A program made the position numbers and the translations under genes. Positions 1-7,561 of a DNA stretch of 38,739 bases are shown here, piece after piece. Numbering within the stretch: the stretch's first letter is position 1; each line of letters starts with the position of its first letter. The notes beneath the pieces were generated by a model. It was not told the origin of the DNA and made no database searches. It was given only the letters and a program-made list of their open reading frames with translations. Source of the stretch: Longilinea arvoryzae (lineage in GTDB: Bacteria > Chloroflexota > Anaerolineae > Anaerolineales > Anaerolineaceae); NCBI RefSeq assembly GCF_001050235.1, contig NZ_DF967972.1, forward strand, positions 1,564,944 through 1,603,682, given 5' to 3'.

Positions 1-118
1 CCGTGGGCGCCGCAGCGGGCGGGTCCGTGGGCGCGGCCGTAGGGGCGGCACAGCCTGCCATCAACGTTGAGATCATCAAGATGACCGCCAGCGCCAAAAA
101 AATACGTGATCGCTTCAT
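1..118 (-). CDS. Lipoprotein, N-terminal fragment (probable ABC sugar-binding protein)
   Basis: Only the first 39 codons lie in the window; the gene runs off the left edge. The translation starts MKRSRIFLALAVILM, a basic start followed by a hydrophobic stretch, and has a lipobox-like LMAGC, so it is a lipoprotein signal peptide. After the Cys comes an Ala/Thr/Pro-rich linker (AAPTAAPTDPPAAAPT), common in Chloroflexota substrate-binding lipoproteins. A GGAGGAG ribosome site at 128-134 lies 9 nt from this ATG and only 3 nt from an upstream ATG (124), so 118 is preferred. It lies downstream of, and on the same strand as, the LacI-type repressor gene, which suggests a sugar-binding protein of an ABC importer. 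That function is inferred from context only. Confidence 0.6.
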   Translation of the reverse strand, partial: MKRSRIFLALAVILMISTLMAGCAAPTAAPTDPPAAAPT

Positions 119-231
119 AGACATTAGCTCCTCCGGATTTTCGTATCAATGGAAAGGTTGATTGGTTGGATGGGTTCGGGGGTGATGAATTGCCTTGCTC
201 CTGCCTCCTTTTGGGTCTGCTTTTTATGCGT

Positions 232-1242
232 TCAGGATTTTGCAACCGTGGAATCACGAATAATGAGTCGGGGGGGCACCAATAGCTGTGCAGAAAACTC
301 TGCATCGTCCGTCAGTTTGGCAAGCAGCGTTTCGGCCGCCTTGCAGCCCAATTCGGTCGCGCCGGCGAAGACGGCGCTGCAGGATGGCGTCAAATACGGA
401 TAAAGCGGGCTGTCGGCATAACCGATCACGGCCAGGTCCTGCGGGATCCGCAGCCCCAGGGCGTTTGCGGCCTTATACACGCCCATCACCGCCAGGTCCG
501 AGACGGCAAAAATGGCCGAGGGACGGTCCGGTTGAGAAAGCACCTCCGAAATTGCCCGGTCGATCTCTTCCGGATCTTCGGAAAATTCGGCGCAATAACG
601 TTCTTCGTATACCAGGCCGTGGGAGCGGATGGAATTCTCAAAACCCTGGACCAGGCGGCGGGTAATGTTGGCCTCGCCGCCTTCGCCAAACAGGCCGATG
701 CGGGTGCGCCCGAGGCCCTTCAGATGGCTCACGGCGGTATCGATGACCGCTTCCACATCGGCGTCGACCAGGCTGAGGTCCTCGTCGTGTTCGCAGCGGC
801 CGATCAGGACAAAGGGTATTTTGCTCTGGCGCAGCAGCTCGATGCGCGGATCCTCCCGCTCGATGTGCATCAGGATCACGCCATCCATCTGGTGGCTGCG
901 AATGGCGGCTTCGACTTCGAGGGAAGCGCCCGGGCTGTGCAGGGTGGGGTGGATGTACAGGCGGTAGTCGGTGGATTCCAGCGCCTGGCCGATGCCCTGA
1001 ATCAGATTGTAGAGGGAGGCCTGATGGGCGTAGATGGAAATCGGGGCGATCAACGTGATGGTCAGCGTGCGCCCGCGCGCCAGCGCCTGGGCGGACGCCT
1101 TGGGCTGATAATTGAGCTCCTCGATCGCGCGGCGGACGCGTTCGGCAGTGGCCTTGCTGACGCGATTGCTGTTGTTGAGCACGTAGGAAACCGTGGCGAT
1201 GGAGGTGCCGGCAGCTTTGGCAACATCGTAAATTGAAATCAT
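232..1242 (-). CDS. LacI-family transcriptional repressor
   Basis: A 336-aa protein, normal length for the family. Residues 1-50 form the LacI helix-turn-helix and hinge (ISIYDVAKAAGTSIATVSYVL, then NNSNRVSKATAERV and LNYQPKASAQALA). The rest is a periplasmic-binding-protein-like effector domain (GVILMHIEREDP, FGEGGEANITRRLVQGF, PSAIFAVSDLAVMGVYKAA, DLAVIGYADSPLYPYLTP). The open frame extends 31 codons further upstream, but the ATG at 1242 is chosen because the HTH begins there and AAGGA lies 5 nt upstream. The extension would also cover the operators and promoter. Two identical palindromes and a promoter lie just upstream, so autorepression is likely. The effector is presumably a sugar, judging from the family and the downstream lipoprotein gene. 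Confidence 0.93.
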   Translation of the reverse strand: MISIYDVAKAAGTSIATVSYVLNNSNRVSKATAERVRRAIEELNYQPKASAQALARGRTLTITLIAPISIYAHQASLYNLIQGIGQALESTDYRLYIHPTLHSPGASLEVEAAIRSHQMDGVILMHIEREDPRIELLRQSKIPFVLIGRCEHDEDLSLVDADVEAVIDTAVSHLKGLGRTRIGLFGEGGEANITRRLVQGFENSIRSHGLVYEERYCAEFSEDPEEIDRAISEVLSQPDRPSAIFAVSDLAVMGVYKAANALGLRIPQDLAVIGYADSPLYPYLTPSCSAVFAGATELGCKAAETLLAKLTDDAEFSAQLLVPPRLIIRDSTVAKS

Positions 1243-1253
1243 GGGGATCCTTG

Positions 1254-1265
1254 TTAAGCGCTTAA
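1254..1265. promoter_or_regulatory. LacI-family operator O2
   Basis: A second identical copy of TTAAGCGCTTAA lies 48 bp from O1, in the 5' untranslated region just before the repressor's ribosome site. Two copies at this spacing suggest cooperative or looped binding by a tetramer, or a roadblock. Confidence 0.75.
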
Positions 1266-1284
1266 ATTCAGCCGATAAAAAGAA

Positions 1285-1303
1285 AAGCAAGTTGAACTTG
1301 CTT
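1285..1303. repeat. 19-bp palindrome between the two operators
   Basis: AAGCAAGTT-G-AACTTGCTT is a perfect inverted repeat centred on 1294, overlapping the edge of O1. It could be a binding site for a second regulator or a small hairpin in the leader RNA. No function can be assigned. Confidence 0.6.
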
Positions 1304-1313
1304 AAGCGCTTAA
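1302..1313. promoter_or_regulatory. LacI-family operator O1
   Basis: The perfect 12-bp palindrome TTAAGCGCTTAA has the central CG typical of LacI/GalR-family operators. It abuts the predicted -10 box and would cover the transcription start, so bound repressor should block initiation. Confidence 0.75.
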
Positions 1314-1342
1314 AGTATAGCAACTGGCAACCCAAATTACAA
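1314..1342 (-). promoter_or_regulatory. Promoter of the lacI-type gene
   Basis: Read on the minus strand, TTGTAA (1337-1342) is followed after exactly 17 nt by TATACT (1314-1319), with a TGC just before the -10 (extended -10). Transcription would start around 1305-1308, inside the first operator palindrome. This is a good sigma-70-type match, but it is a sequence prediction only. Confidence 0.6.
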
Positions 1343-1424
1343 GTACCCCGGGCGGGTAATTTGAATTTTCTCCAAACCTGTAAGTCGAAGATACCGGATC
1401 TGCCTGCCGGCCCGGGCCGTGGAT

Positions 1425-2741
1425 TTATTGGCCGCTGGCGCCCGATTCGCGAATCGTCCGTTTGAATGGAGAAACCGGCGCCGTTCGCTTCGTATAGATA
1501 TCCATCTGCGCGAACAGGCTGGCCTGGGACATGGCCTGCTGAACGGCAGGGATCGTTTCAAGGGATTCCGCGATGCGCTTTTTCAAGGCCGGTTCATCTT
1601 CCCGGGTGACATAGACGCTCAGGTGGAGGATATCGCGCCCGGGTTCATGCGAAACACTGGCATCGTAGTCATAGACGCTATCCACAGAAAAGAGCGCCTC
1701 ATCCAGATCCGCAATGGTCAGGCTTTCAACGGGACCCACCGCAACCCTGCCTGTTTTGCGCGCCCGAATCCATTCCAGGTTTTTGAGGCTTGTACCGCAC
1801 GGGCAGGCGCCGGGGATGAAGCGGCTGATATCACCCGTCCGGTAGCGGATCAAGGGCATGCCTGCGCGGGTCAGGGTGGTGAACACCACCTCGCCGGTCT
1901 CGCCCTCGGCCACCGGCTGGCCGGTCTCCGGATGAACGATCTCGAAGTACAGGTCGGCTTCGCGTAGGTGATAACCGCGGTGCGCCAGGCATTCGACGCC
2001 GCCGCCCAGGCCCATCTCCGTCATGCCGTAATGATTGTAGACCTGGCAATGCCATTCCCGTTCGACCGCGCGCACAACGGCGTCCGGTACATAATCGGTT
2101 GACAGCAGCACGCTCTTGAGCCGGAATTCCGGGCTGTGACGGGCAAGCCCCAGCACCTGGACGGGGATGCCGACCAGACTGTCCACCTTCTCCGCGCGCA
2201 TCACCCCCAAAGTTTGCGCGATGTCACGCACGATGCCGTGCCGGATGGGTTCAGCGCCCAGGCGCTGCAAGCCCGTGGCCAGCAGGTCGCCCACGCTGCC
2301 GGCGCGTTCGCACGGCAGGAGGATCAGGACCCGATCCCCCGGCGCGGTGAAGGTGGCCATGCCGTTGTGAAAGAAATCCGTGGTCAGTTCCTGATCTTCT
2401 TCTGTAAAGTAGATCCGTTTGGGTTGGCCGGTGGTACCGGTGGTATCCAGGGTGACCACGCGTTGAATCTTATCCTGAGACACACACAGGAATTGCAACC
2501 CAAAATCGCGGATATCCTGAGCCGCGGTGAACGGAAATTGCGCCAGGTCTCCCAGGCTGGATAGCGGTTCGGGTGCACGGCTCAGATGCTTACGGTAAAA
2601 CGGGCTCTGGCTCCGCGCCAGGCAGAGCGTCTCCCGCAACTGTTCGAGCTGGTATTCCTCAATGGCCTGGCGGGTCAACCTGCCCGGATGGCCGATCTTG
2701 TGAATGATCCAGGAATCGAGGGGGGTGATAGGGATTTCCAT
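1425..2741 (-). CDS. PaaK-like AMP-dependent CoA ligase (DVU_1553-type)
   Basis: A 438-aa adenylate-forming enzyme of the phenylacetate-CoA ligase group: ATP + CoA + a carboxylic acid give acyl-CoA + AMP. Visible motifs are the N-terminal PaaK-like ARSQSPFYRKHL, the P-loop-like TLDTTGTTGQPKRIYFT near residue 100, YNHYGMTEMG near 235, and the hinge/ATP region GMPLIRYRTGDISRFIPG followed by CPCG. It is close to full length for PaaK (about 430-440 aa). It follows the DUF364 gene by 42 bp on the same strand, so the two are probably co-transcribed. The combination with C-GCAxxG-C-C, methyltransferase and radical SAM genes nearby recalls the NCBI family named after DVU_1553. A possible role is activating the acid made by the Mo hydroxylase; this is inference and the substrate is unknown. 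Confidence 0.85.
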   Translation of the reverse strand: MEIPITPLDSWIIHKIGHPGRLTRQAIEEYQLEQLRETLCLARSQSPFYRKHLSRAPEPLSSLGDLAQFPFTAAQDIRDFGLQFLCVSQDKIQRVVTLDTTGTTGQPKRIYFTEEDQELTTDFFHNGMATFTAPGDRVLILLPCERAGSVGDLLATGLQRLGAEPIRHGIVRDIAQTLGVMRAEKVDSLVGIPVQVLGLARHSPEFRLKSVLLSTDYVPDAVVRAVEREWHCQVYNHYGMTEMGLGGGVECLAHRGYHLREADLYFEIVHPETGQPVAEGETGEVVFTTLTRAGMPLIRYRTGDISRFIPGACPCGTSLKNLEWIRARKTGRVAVGPVESLTIADLDEALFSVDSVYDYDASVSHEPGRDILHLSVYVTREDEPALKKRIAESLETIPAVQQAMSQASLFAQMDIYTKRTAPVSPFKRTIRESGASGQ

Positions 2742-2783
2742 ATTCCTTCTACCGTTAATCCGGGTTATCCGGCCGGTTGACGC

Positions 2784-3548
2784 TCATGCCCCCATTTTAG
2801 CGCGATCGCGCACGATCGTGATGCGCTGCAGGCCGGCCAACTGGCGCTGGGCGGCGCCCTGGCCGACGCAATTCATCAACGCCCCGGGATCGGTTACGAT
2901 CGAACCGGCCAACACATCCACACCGTGATCGAACAGCACCGGGCTGAGGGGTGTGGTGGGCCCGATCATGACCACCAGCGCCTGGCGCGGGAACAGCGGC
3001 GCCAATGCATCGAATGTGCCGTTCAGGAGGGTCGTGGCGGTAATCCCTATGATATCCGCCCGGGGGAGCAGCTCGGGCGCGGCTTCAGCGGGCTCGTCTC
3101 CGGGCCGCGGCTCCAGTTCGAAAACCCAGACCTGGCGGGCAACTTTTCGAAGGGCGTCCGTAAAAGGGAAATGCCCGATGGTGGCAACGGTTTTGTCTCG
3201 GCCGCGCGCGAGGATGAAATCGCGGGCGTTGATCTCGACGCCGCCTTCCGGGGGAACGGTAATCAACGAATTCAGGGTGGCCAGACCGATACTGACTTCC
3301 AGTGCGTTTTTCGAATGCAGAAACGGTAATACCCGGTCGGCGGTCAGCTCGTGCAGATGTCCCATCCAATCGAACTTTTCCGCATCGCAGCACGCGGCAT
3401 CGTTCAGGGTGGCCGCCAGGCCCATCCCATGACTTTGAACGGCTGAATAATACAATCCAACCCTGACATCCGTTATTCGAACGCAGGCGGTTTGGGAATC
3501 GATCGCGGAAATCAGATCATTCAGGATTGGAATTGGAAACCTCAGCAT
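2784..3548 (-). CDS. DUF4213/DUF364 putative heavy-metal chelation protein
   Basis: A 254-aa protein. The N-terminal part ([21 protein letters not shown], then [11 protein letters not shown]) resembles DUF4213. The C-terminal part is a Rossmann-like DUF364 domain ([66 protein letters not shown]). The family is annotated as putative heavy-metal chelation and is often near metal-cofactor genes; its biochemistry is not settled. It is first in a two-gene minus-strand unit with the CoA ligase. There is no strong Shine-Dalgarno before the ATG at 3548. An 18-bp inverted repeat (3568-3585) sits directly upstream. A part in molybdenum or cofactor handling for the neighbouring Mo enzyme is inferred from context. 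Confidence 0.82.
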   Translation of the reverse strand: MLRFPIPILNDLISAIDSQTACVRITDVRVGLYYSAVQSHGMGLAATLNDAACCDAEKFDWMGHLHELTADRVLPFLHSKNALEVSIGLATLNSLITVPPEGGVEINARDFILARGRDKTVATIGHFPFTDALRKVARQVWVFELEPRPGDEPAEAAPELLPRADIIGITATTLLNGTFDALAPLFPRQALVVMIGPTTPLSPVLFDHGVDVLAGSIVTDPGALMNCVGQGAAQRQLAGLQRITIVRDRAKMGA

Positions 3549-3827
3549 TACGCGCTAAATTATGACGAATTGTATCTGTACAATTATACATCCGTCGGTA
3601 TTATAATAAGTGGGTTTTGCTTCGCGCGAACTCATCCCTGCCTTCATACAACGATGCCACAATGACAACCCGGTTGCATCCACAAGAGATGCATTTCAAC
3701 CGTCTCCGACAGCGATTTATTTTGAGGATGGCGCCTTGAGGCTTCCGAGGAAAATTAAACAGAAAGCAAACGGAGATCCTGCTTTTCTGCCATGCTATTG
3801 GTAAATCAAAAATAAGGACCGTTGCTG
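3549..3827. promoter_or_regulatory. Divergent promoter region with an operator-like inverted repeat
   Basis: AT-rich 279-bp stretch between two divergent units. It holds AATTGTA-TCTG-TACAATT (3568-3585), a perfect 7-bp-arm inverted repeat. TATAAT occurs on the minus strand at 3583-3588, overlapping the repeat, and on the plus strand at 3602-3607. The overlap suggests a repressor site that could act on both directions. No clear -35 boxes are seen. The remainder (3610-3827) shows no convincing gene. Confidence 0.45.
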
Positions 3828-4076
3828 ATGATCATTCCCGATGAGTCAGATCCGAGTTGGATGAAAGCGATTTCCGGCGAGGAGACTCCAAAATATGAGC
3901 TTTTGGCGACCAAGATCATTTTGGGGCGGCTTACTTTGATTTATGAAATGGACCCGACTCCCGAAACAGCGCAAAGATGTGTTGCGGAGTTGAGGGCCTT
4001 CTTCATGTGGAATAAGGACCTTCCAAAAGCTCAGGCAGATTTACAGAAAATCTTCGGTAAGGTGGTGATTCGGTGA
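3828..4076 (+). CDS. Small protein of unknown function
   Basis: An 82-aa protein, not recognised. It is acidic at the start (IIPDESDPSWMKAISGEETPKYE) and looks mostly helical (YELLATKIILGRLTLIYEMDPTPETAQRCVAELRAFFMW), with no signal peptide or membrane segment. The ATG at 3828 follows AAGGA at a 9-nt spacing; an in-frame TTG lies six nt earlier. Its last codons overlap the GTG start of the next gene, so the two are translationally coupled and probably act together. Confidence 0.6.
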   Translation: MIIPDESDPSWMKAISGEETPKYELLATKIILGRLTLIYEMDPTPETAQRCVAELRAFFMWNKDLPKAQADLQKIFGKVVIR

Positions 4077-5059
4077 AACGAGTTCTGTTCGAGAAAAAAG
4101 ACGTAATCCAGATGATTACTGCCGGGAAAAAACTTTTACTGGCCGGTGATGAGAAATCCCTGCGTGACCTTCCGAGCGGGTGCTGGATTGCCGGGACGAT
4201 TCCTTATTTTATGGGTGAGCAGGGCGGTGTATTTACGCAAGATCAGATCTATGTCACCGAATTCCCCGATTATGTGCTCAAAGCCGAGGTGAAAGTATAC
4301 GATGAGACCCATATCCAGCAGGTTTATACGGATGCGCCTCGCCATGGTTTTAGCGTCATCATTATTCCGGCATCCAGCCCCACCCATTTCACCTTCGCGC
4401 TGAATGCCCCCAGTTTCCCAAATTTCGCCACCCGACCTTTGATCGGTTGGGTTGCCGGCGTGGCCGTGGATGATGATGTTTCCAGCCCGAAAGTTTTCGA
4501 TGGAACGCGGCAGCTGGCTCTGGATAACGGCGCGGTGGTTTTCCACGTCGAATTGCCGGCCAACAAACTCGCCGAGATCGATATCGTCAATATCTTTGAA
4601 CAGGGTGAAGTCGATTCCATCGTCTTTCCGGAGGACGGTTTCAGCGCGACCACCGCGTTGATCAACGGCCAGTCGAAGAACATCGCCGATTATGTGGTCG
4701 AAAATGCCATCGATACACGGCTGCCCCTGGTGACCAATCTTTCCGGGGCGATGATCAATACCAGTTTCAAGAGCATGGATTTTGCCAAGCGCCAGATCAC
4801 CTTTTACGCGCCGGTGTTTGCCGGTTACCGCTATAAGATCGCCAAACCCGTGGATGATTACCTGGACCAGCTCAAGAAAAAAGCGCCCGCGGGTCTCAGC
4901 GAGAATGTGTTTGTGGCCTGTAATTGCATCTTGAACTATCTGTACGCGAATCTGGAAGGCCGAAAGATTGGGAATTTCACCGGCCCGATCACCTTTGGCG
5001 AAATTGCTTACCAGCTCTTGAATCAAACCTTGGTTTATCTGACCATCGAAGATGTATGA
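4073..5059 (+). CDS. Conserved hypothetical protein (possibly DUF6976)
   Basis: A 328-aa cytosolic protein starting with GTG and overlapping the preceding stop codon. I do not recognise its function. Visible segments are KKLLLAGDEKSLRDLPSG and CWIAGTIPYFMGEQGGVF near the N-terminus, a middle part with VIIIPASSPTHFTFALNAP, and a C-terminal part with NVFVACNCILNYLYANLEG and FTGPITFGEIAYQLLNQTLVYL. The last resembles the end of FIST_C-like sensory domains, with a Cys pair (ACNC). From memory the overall pattern fits DUF6976, but I cannot verify this. It is followed 33 bp later by a sensor kinase, so it could provide or sense a signal for that kinase (inference). Confidence 0.65.
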   Translation: MKRVLFEKKDVIQMITAGKKLLLAGDEKSLRDLPSGCWIAGTIPYFMGEQGGVFTQDQIYVTEFPDYVLKAEVKVYDETHIQQVYTDAPRHGFSVIIIPASSPTHFTFALNAPSFPNFATRPLIGWVAGVAVDDDVSSPKVFDGTRQLALDNGAVVFHVELPANKLAEIDIVNIFEQGEVDSIVFPEDGFSATTALINGQSKNIADYVVENAIDTRLPLVTNLSGAMINTSFKSMDFAKRQITFYAPVFAGYRYKIAKPVDDYLDQLKKKAPAGLSENVFVACNCILNYLYANLEGRKIGNFTGPITFGEIAYQLLNQTLVYLTIEDV

Positions 5060-5092
5060 TCTCCTGTCGTTAGATTCAGACTTAATCAGGCA

Positions 5093-6889
5093 ATGAAAAT
5101 CGTGGAACGGCAAAAATCAACCGCAAAGAGAGCAGGAAATCCGACCGTCTGTCCGGTGGACCAGTCCTATTTTCTCTGCGACCCGGTTTCCTGTTCCACT
5201 CAAAAACACGCCATTGAAATCGAGACCCTGCTGAGCATCCAGCAGGCGATCACGAGCCACCTGGATCTAAGCGGCGTCCTGCAAATGATTGCCGATGAGG
5301 CCCGCCGGCTGACCTCGGCCAAGCTCAGTTTTCTGTACGTGCTCGAAGAGGATGACCTGTGCCTGTCGGCTGTGTCCGGGTCGGATTCCACGGATGCCTT
5401 GATCGGTTATCGCGTCCCGGTTGCGCAGTCGGTGGCCGGGCAATCCATCCAGACCAGCCAGCCGATCATGCTCACCGATATCCATGAGGATGACGCGCGC
5501 ATCTATCGCGAAGCCATCGAGCCCTTTGGAAACGTCGGCTGCTACCTGACCGTACCGCTGATCTACGAAAACCGGTCCATTGGCGTGATTGCCGTGGCGG
5601 ACGCATGCAATGCGGTATTAAGCAGCGACAGCCTGCGCGTCTTGAGTATGCTGGCGCCGTGCGCAGTCATTGGGATCGAAAACGCGCGGCTATATCAGGA
5701 ACAGCAGGAACGCCGACTCGAGGCGGAAGGGCGCCACCAGATGGCCGAGAGCCTGCGGGTGATGTTGGCCATTCTGAATTCGAACCGTTCCTTGGGCGAA
5801 ATCCTGGATTATATCGTCACGCATGTCAGCGGCCGTCTGTTGGGATGCCAGGGCACGGCGATATTTACGTATTCCGCCAAAGATCAAACGCTTGGCATTC
5901 AAGCGGCCAACGGCCTGTCGACGAACCTGGTCGATGCCCAATATTTACCGGGTTACGGCGCCGCCCGCCAGGCGGTCGAAACCGGCCGGCCTGTGAGCGT
6001 GACCAACGCAAAAAAAGAGATCGCGAGCGATGAGTCTTACCTGGATACGACCGCCGCCGAATGGGCGATGGTCAGCCAGTTGATGATCAATTTCCAATCC
6101 TGGTTGGCGGTACCGCTCATCGTCAAAGGCGAGCTCTACGGGACGATCCTGTTGTATTTCAGCGAGCCGCGGATCTTCTCGACGGAAGAAATCAATCTGG
6201 CGTTGATGTTCAGCGACCAGGTGGCTCTGGCCATTGAGAATGCGCGCCTCCGCATGCAGGCGGAAGAAGCTGCGGTCATCGCCGAACGCAACCGTCTGGC
6301 GCGTGAATTGCATGACGCGGTCAGCCAGACGTTGTTTTCAGCCAATTTGATTGCTGAGGTGTTGCCGCGCCTGTGGGAGAGGGACCAGACCGAGGCGCGA
6401 GCCCGCCTGGTGGAGCTGCGCCAGTTGACGCGCGGCGCGTTTGCCGAAATGCGCACCTTACTTTTCGAATTGCGCCCGGCCGTTTTCAAGGAAGCCAAAC
6501 TCGGCGATTTGCTCAAACATCTGACCCAGGGAATTTCCATCCAATCCCAGATCCCGATTGCCCTGAATGTCGAGGGCGAGCAGTCCCTGTCGCCTGAAGT
6601 GAAAATCGCTTTGTACCGTATCACTCAGGAAGCCCTGAATAATATCGTCAAGCATGCCGATCCAACCCAGGCTTCTGTCAACTTGCGTTGCCAGCCCGAT
6701 AAAATGGCCCTATCGATCTGTGATAATGGCTGTGGATTTAATCCCGCCGCGGTTTCATCGGATCATTTCGGCCTGAGTATTATGCAAGAGCGGGCGGCGT
6801 CCATAAACGCGAATCTAAACCTGAAAAGCAAGCCGGATTGCGGCACCCAGATCGAAGTGGTTTGGTTGGCGCCTGGCCAGAAGGAGTAA
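5093..6889 (+). CDS. GAF-domain sensor histidine kinase, NarL/HisKA_3 type
   Basis: A 598-aa soluble kinase with no membrane segment. The N-terminus carries three cysteines (C20, C29, C34). Two GAF domains follow, about residues 45-200 (LLSIQQAITSHLDLSGVLQMI to VIGIENARLYQEQ) and about 220-395 (LAILNSNRSLGEILDYIV to VALAIENARLRMQ). The HisKA_3 dimerisation helix contains ERNRLARELHDAVSQTL with phospho-acceptor His407. The C-terminal HATPase has ALNNIVKHAD (N-box), ICDNGCGFNP (G1) and HFGLSIMQERA (G2). It is paired with the response regulator 2 bp downstream. GAF domains sense small ligands or redox state; the cysteines may bind a metal cluster or act as a redox switch, which is inference. Confidence 0.92.
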   Translation: MKIVERQKSTAKRAGNPTVCPVDQSYFLCDPVSCSTQKHAIEIETLLSIQQAITSHLDLSGVLQMIADEARRLTSAKLSFLYVLEEDDLCLSAVSGSDSTDALIGYRVPVAQSVAGQSIQTSQPIMLTDIHEDDARIYREAIEPFGNVGCYLTVPLIYENRSIGVIAVADACNAVLSSDSLRVLSMLAPCAVIGIENARLYQEQQERRLEAEGRHQMAESLRVMLAILNSNRSLGEILDYIVTHVSGRLLGCQGTAIFTYSAKDQTLGIQAANGLSTNLVDAQYLPGYGAARQAVETGRPVSVTNAKKEIASDESYLDTTAAEWAMVSQLMINFQSWLAVPLIVKGELYGTILLYFSEPRIFSTEEINLALMFSDQVALAIENARLRMQAEEAAVIAERNRLARELHDAVSQTLFSANLIAEVLPRLWERDQTEARARLVELRQLTRGAFAEMRTLLFELRPAVFKEAKLGDLLKHLTQGISIQSQIPIALNVEGEQSLSPEVKIALYRITQEALNNIVKHADPTQASVNLRCQPDKMALSICDNGCGFNPAAVSSDHFGLSIMQERAASINANLNLKSKPDCGTQIEVVWLAPGQKE

Positions 6890-6891
6890 TC

Positions 6892-7533
6892 ATGACAATC
6901 GGTGATCCCATTCGAGTGATGATTGTTGACGATCACGCCGTGGTTCGCAGCGGCTTGAAGGCTTTTATCAAAGCTTACGAGGATCTCGATTTGGCTGGCT
7001 TCGCGCGCAACGGGGAAGAAGCGGTGCGGCTGTGTGGCGATCTGCGGCCGGATGTCATCTTGATGGATTTACTCATGCCTGGCATGGATGGAGCCGCCGC
7101 AACCAAACTCATCCGGAAGAATTATCCGCAAACCCAGGTCATCGTTTTGACCAGCTTCAAAGAAGAAACCATGATCCAGAAAGCCATTCAGGCCGGAGCG
7201 ATTGGTTACCTTCTCAAAGATGTCCAATCCGACGAGATTGCCGAAGCCATTCGTTTGGCGCACGCCGGGCACTCGATCCTATCCCCCGAAGCAACCCAGG
7301 CGCTGATGAACATTGCCTCCCAGGCGGGGCCGCTTGGATTTGACCTGAGCGATCGAGAACGCGAGGTGCTGGCCTTGTTGGTGAAGGGATTCAATAATAC
7401 CGAGATCGCCGCGCACCTGGTCGTCAGCCTCTCGACCGTCAAACACCATGTCAGCCACATCCTCTCGAAACTCGAAGCCAGCAACCGCGCCGAGGCAGTC
7501 GCATTGGCCGTTCAAAACCACCTGGTAAATTAA
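6892..7533 (+). CDS. NarL/FixJ-family response regulator
   Basis: A 213-aa regulator. The receiver domain has the acidic pair VDD (D13, D14), phospho-acceptor Asp59 in VILMDLLMPGMDG, the switch Thr/Ser in VIVLTSF and Lys in LLKDV. The C-terminal LuxR-type HTH (LSDREREVLALLVKGFNNTEIA, then LSTVKHHVSHILSKL) binds DNA. The ATG at 6892 is two bases after the kinase stop codon; an upstream in-frame start would intrude into the kinase gene. It forms a two-component pair with the preceding kinase. Targets are unknown; the adjacent oxidoreductase operons are plausible. Confidence 0.95.
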   Translation: MTIGDPIRVMIVDDHAVVRSGLKAFIKAYEDLDLAGFARNGEEAVRLCGDLRPDVILMDLLMPGMDGAAATKLIRKNYPQTQVIVLTSFKEETMIQKAIQAGAIGYLLKDVQSDEIAEAIRLAHAGHSILSPEATQALMNIASQAGPLGFDLSDREREVLALLVKGFNNTEIAAHLVVSLSTVKHHVSHILSKLEASNRAEAVALAVQNHLVN

Positions 7534-7561
7534 ATTCCGAACCGTCAGACCGAAATTCGGA

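Noticed and set aside
3610..3804. 64-aa plus-strand frame in the divergent promoter region
   Set aside because: No ribosome site, odd composition and it lies in an AT-rich control region.
4136..5113. 325-aa minus-strand open frame opposite the unknown 328-aa gene
   Set aside because: The plus-strand frame has overlap coupling with its upstream gene and natural-looking protein composition; the antisense frame has neither.
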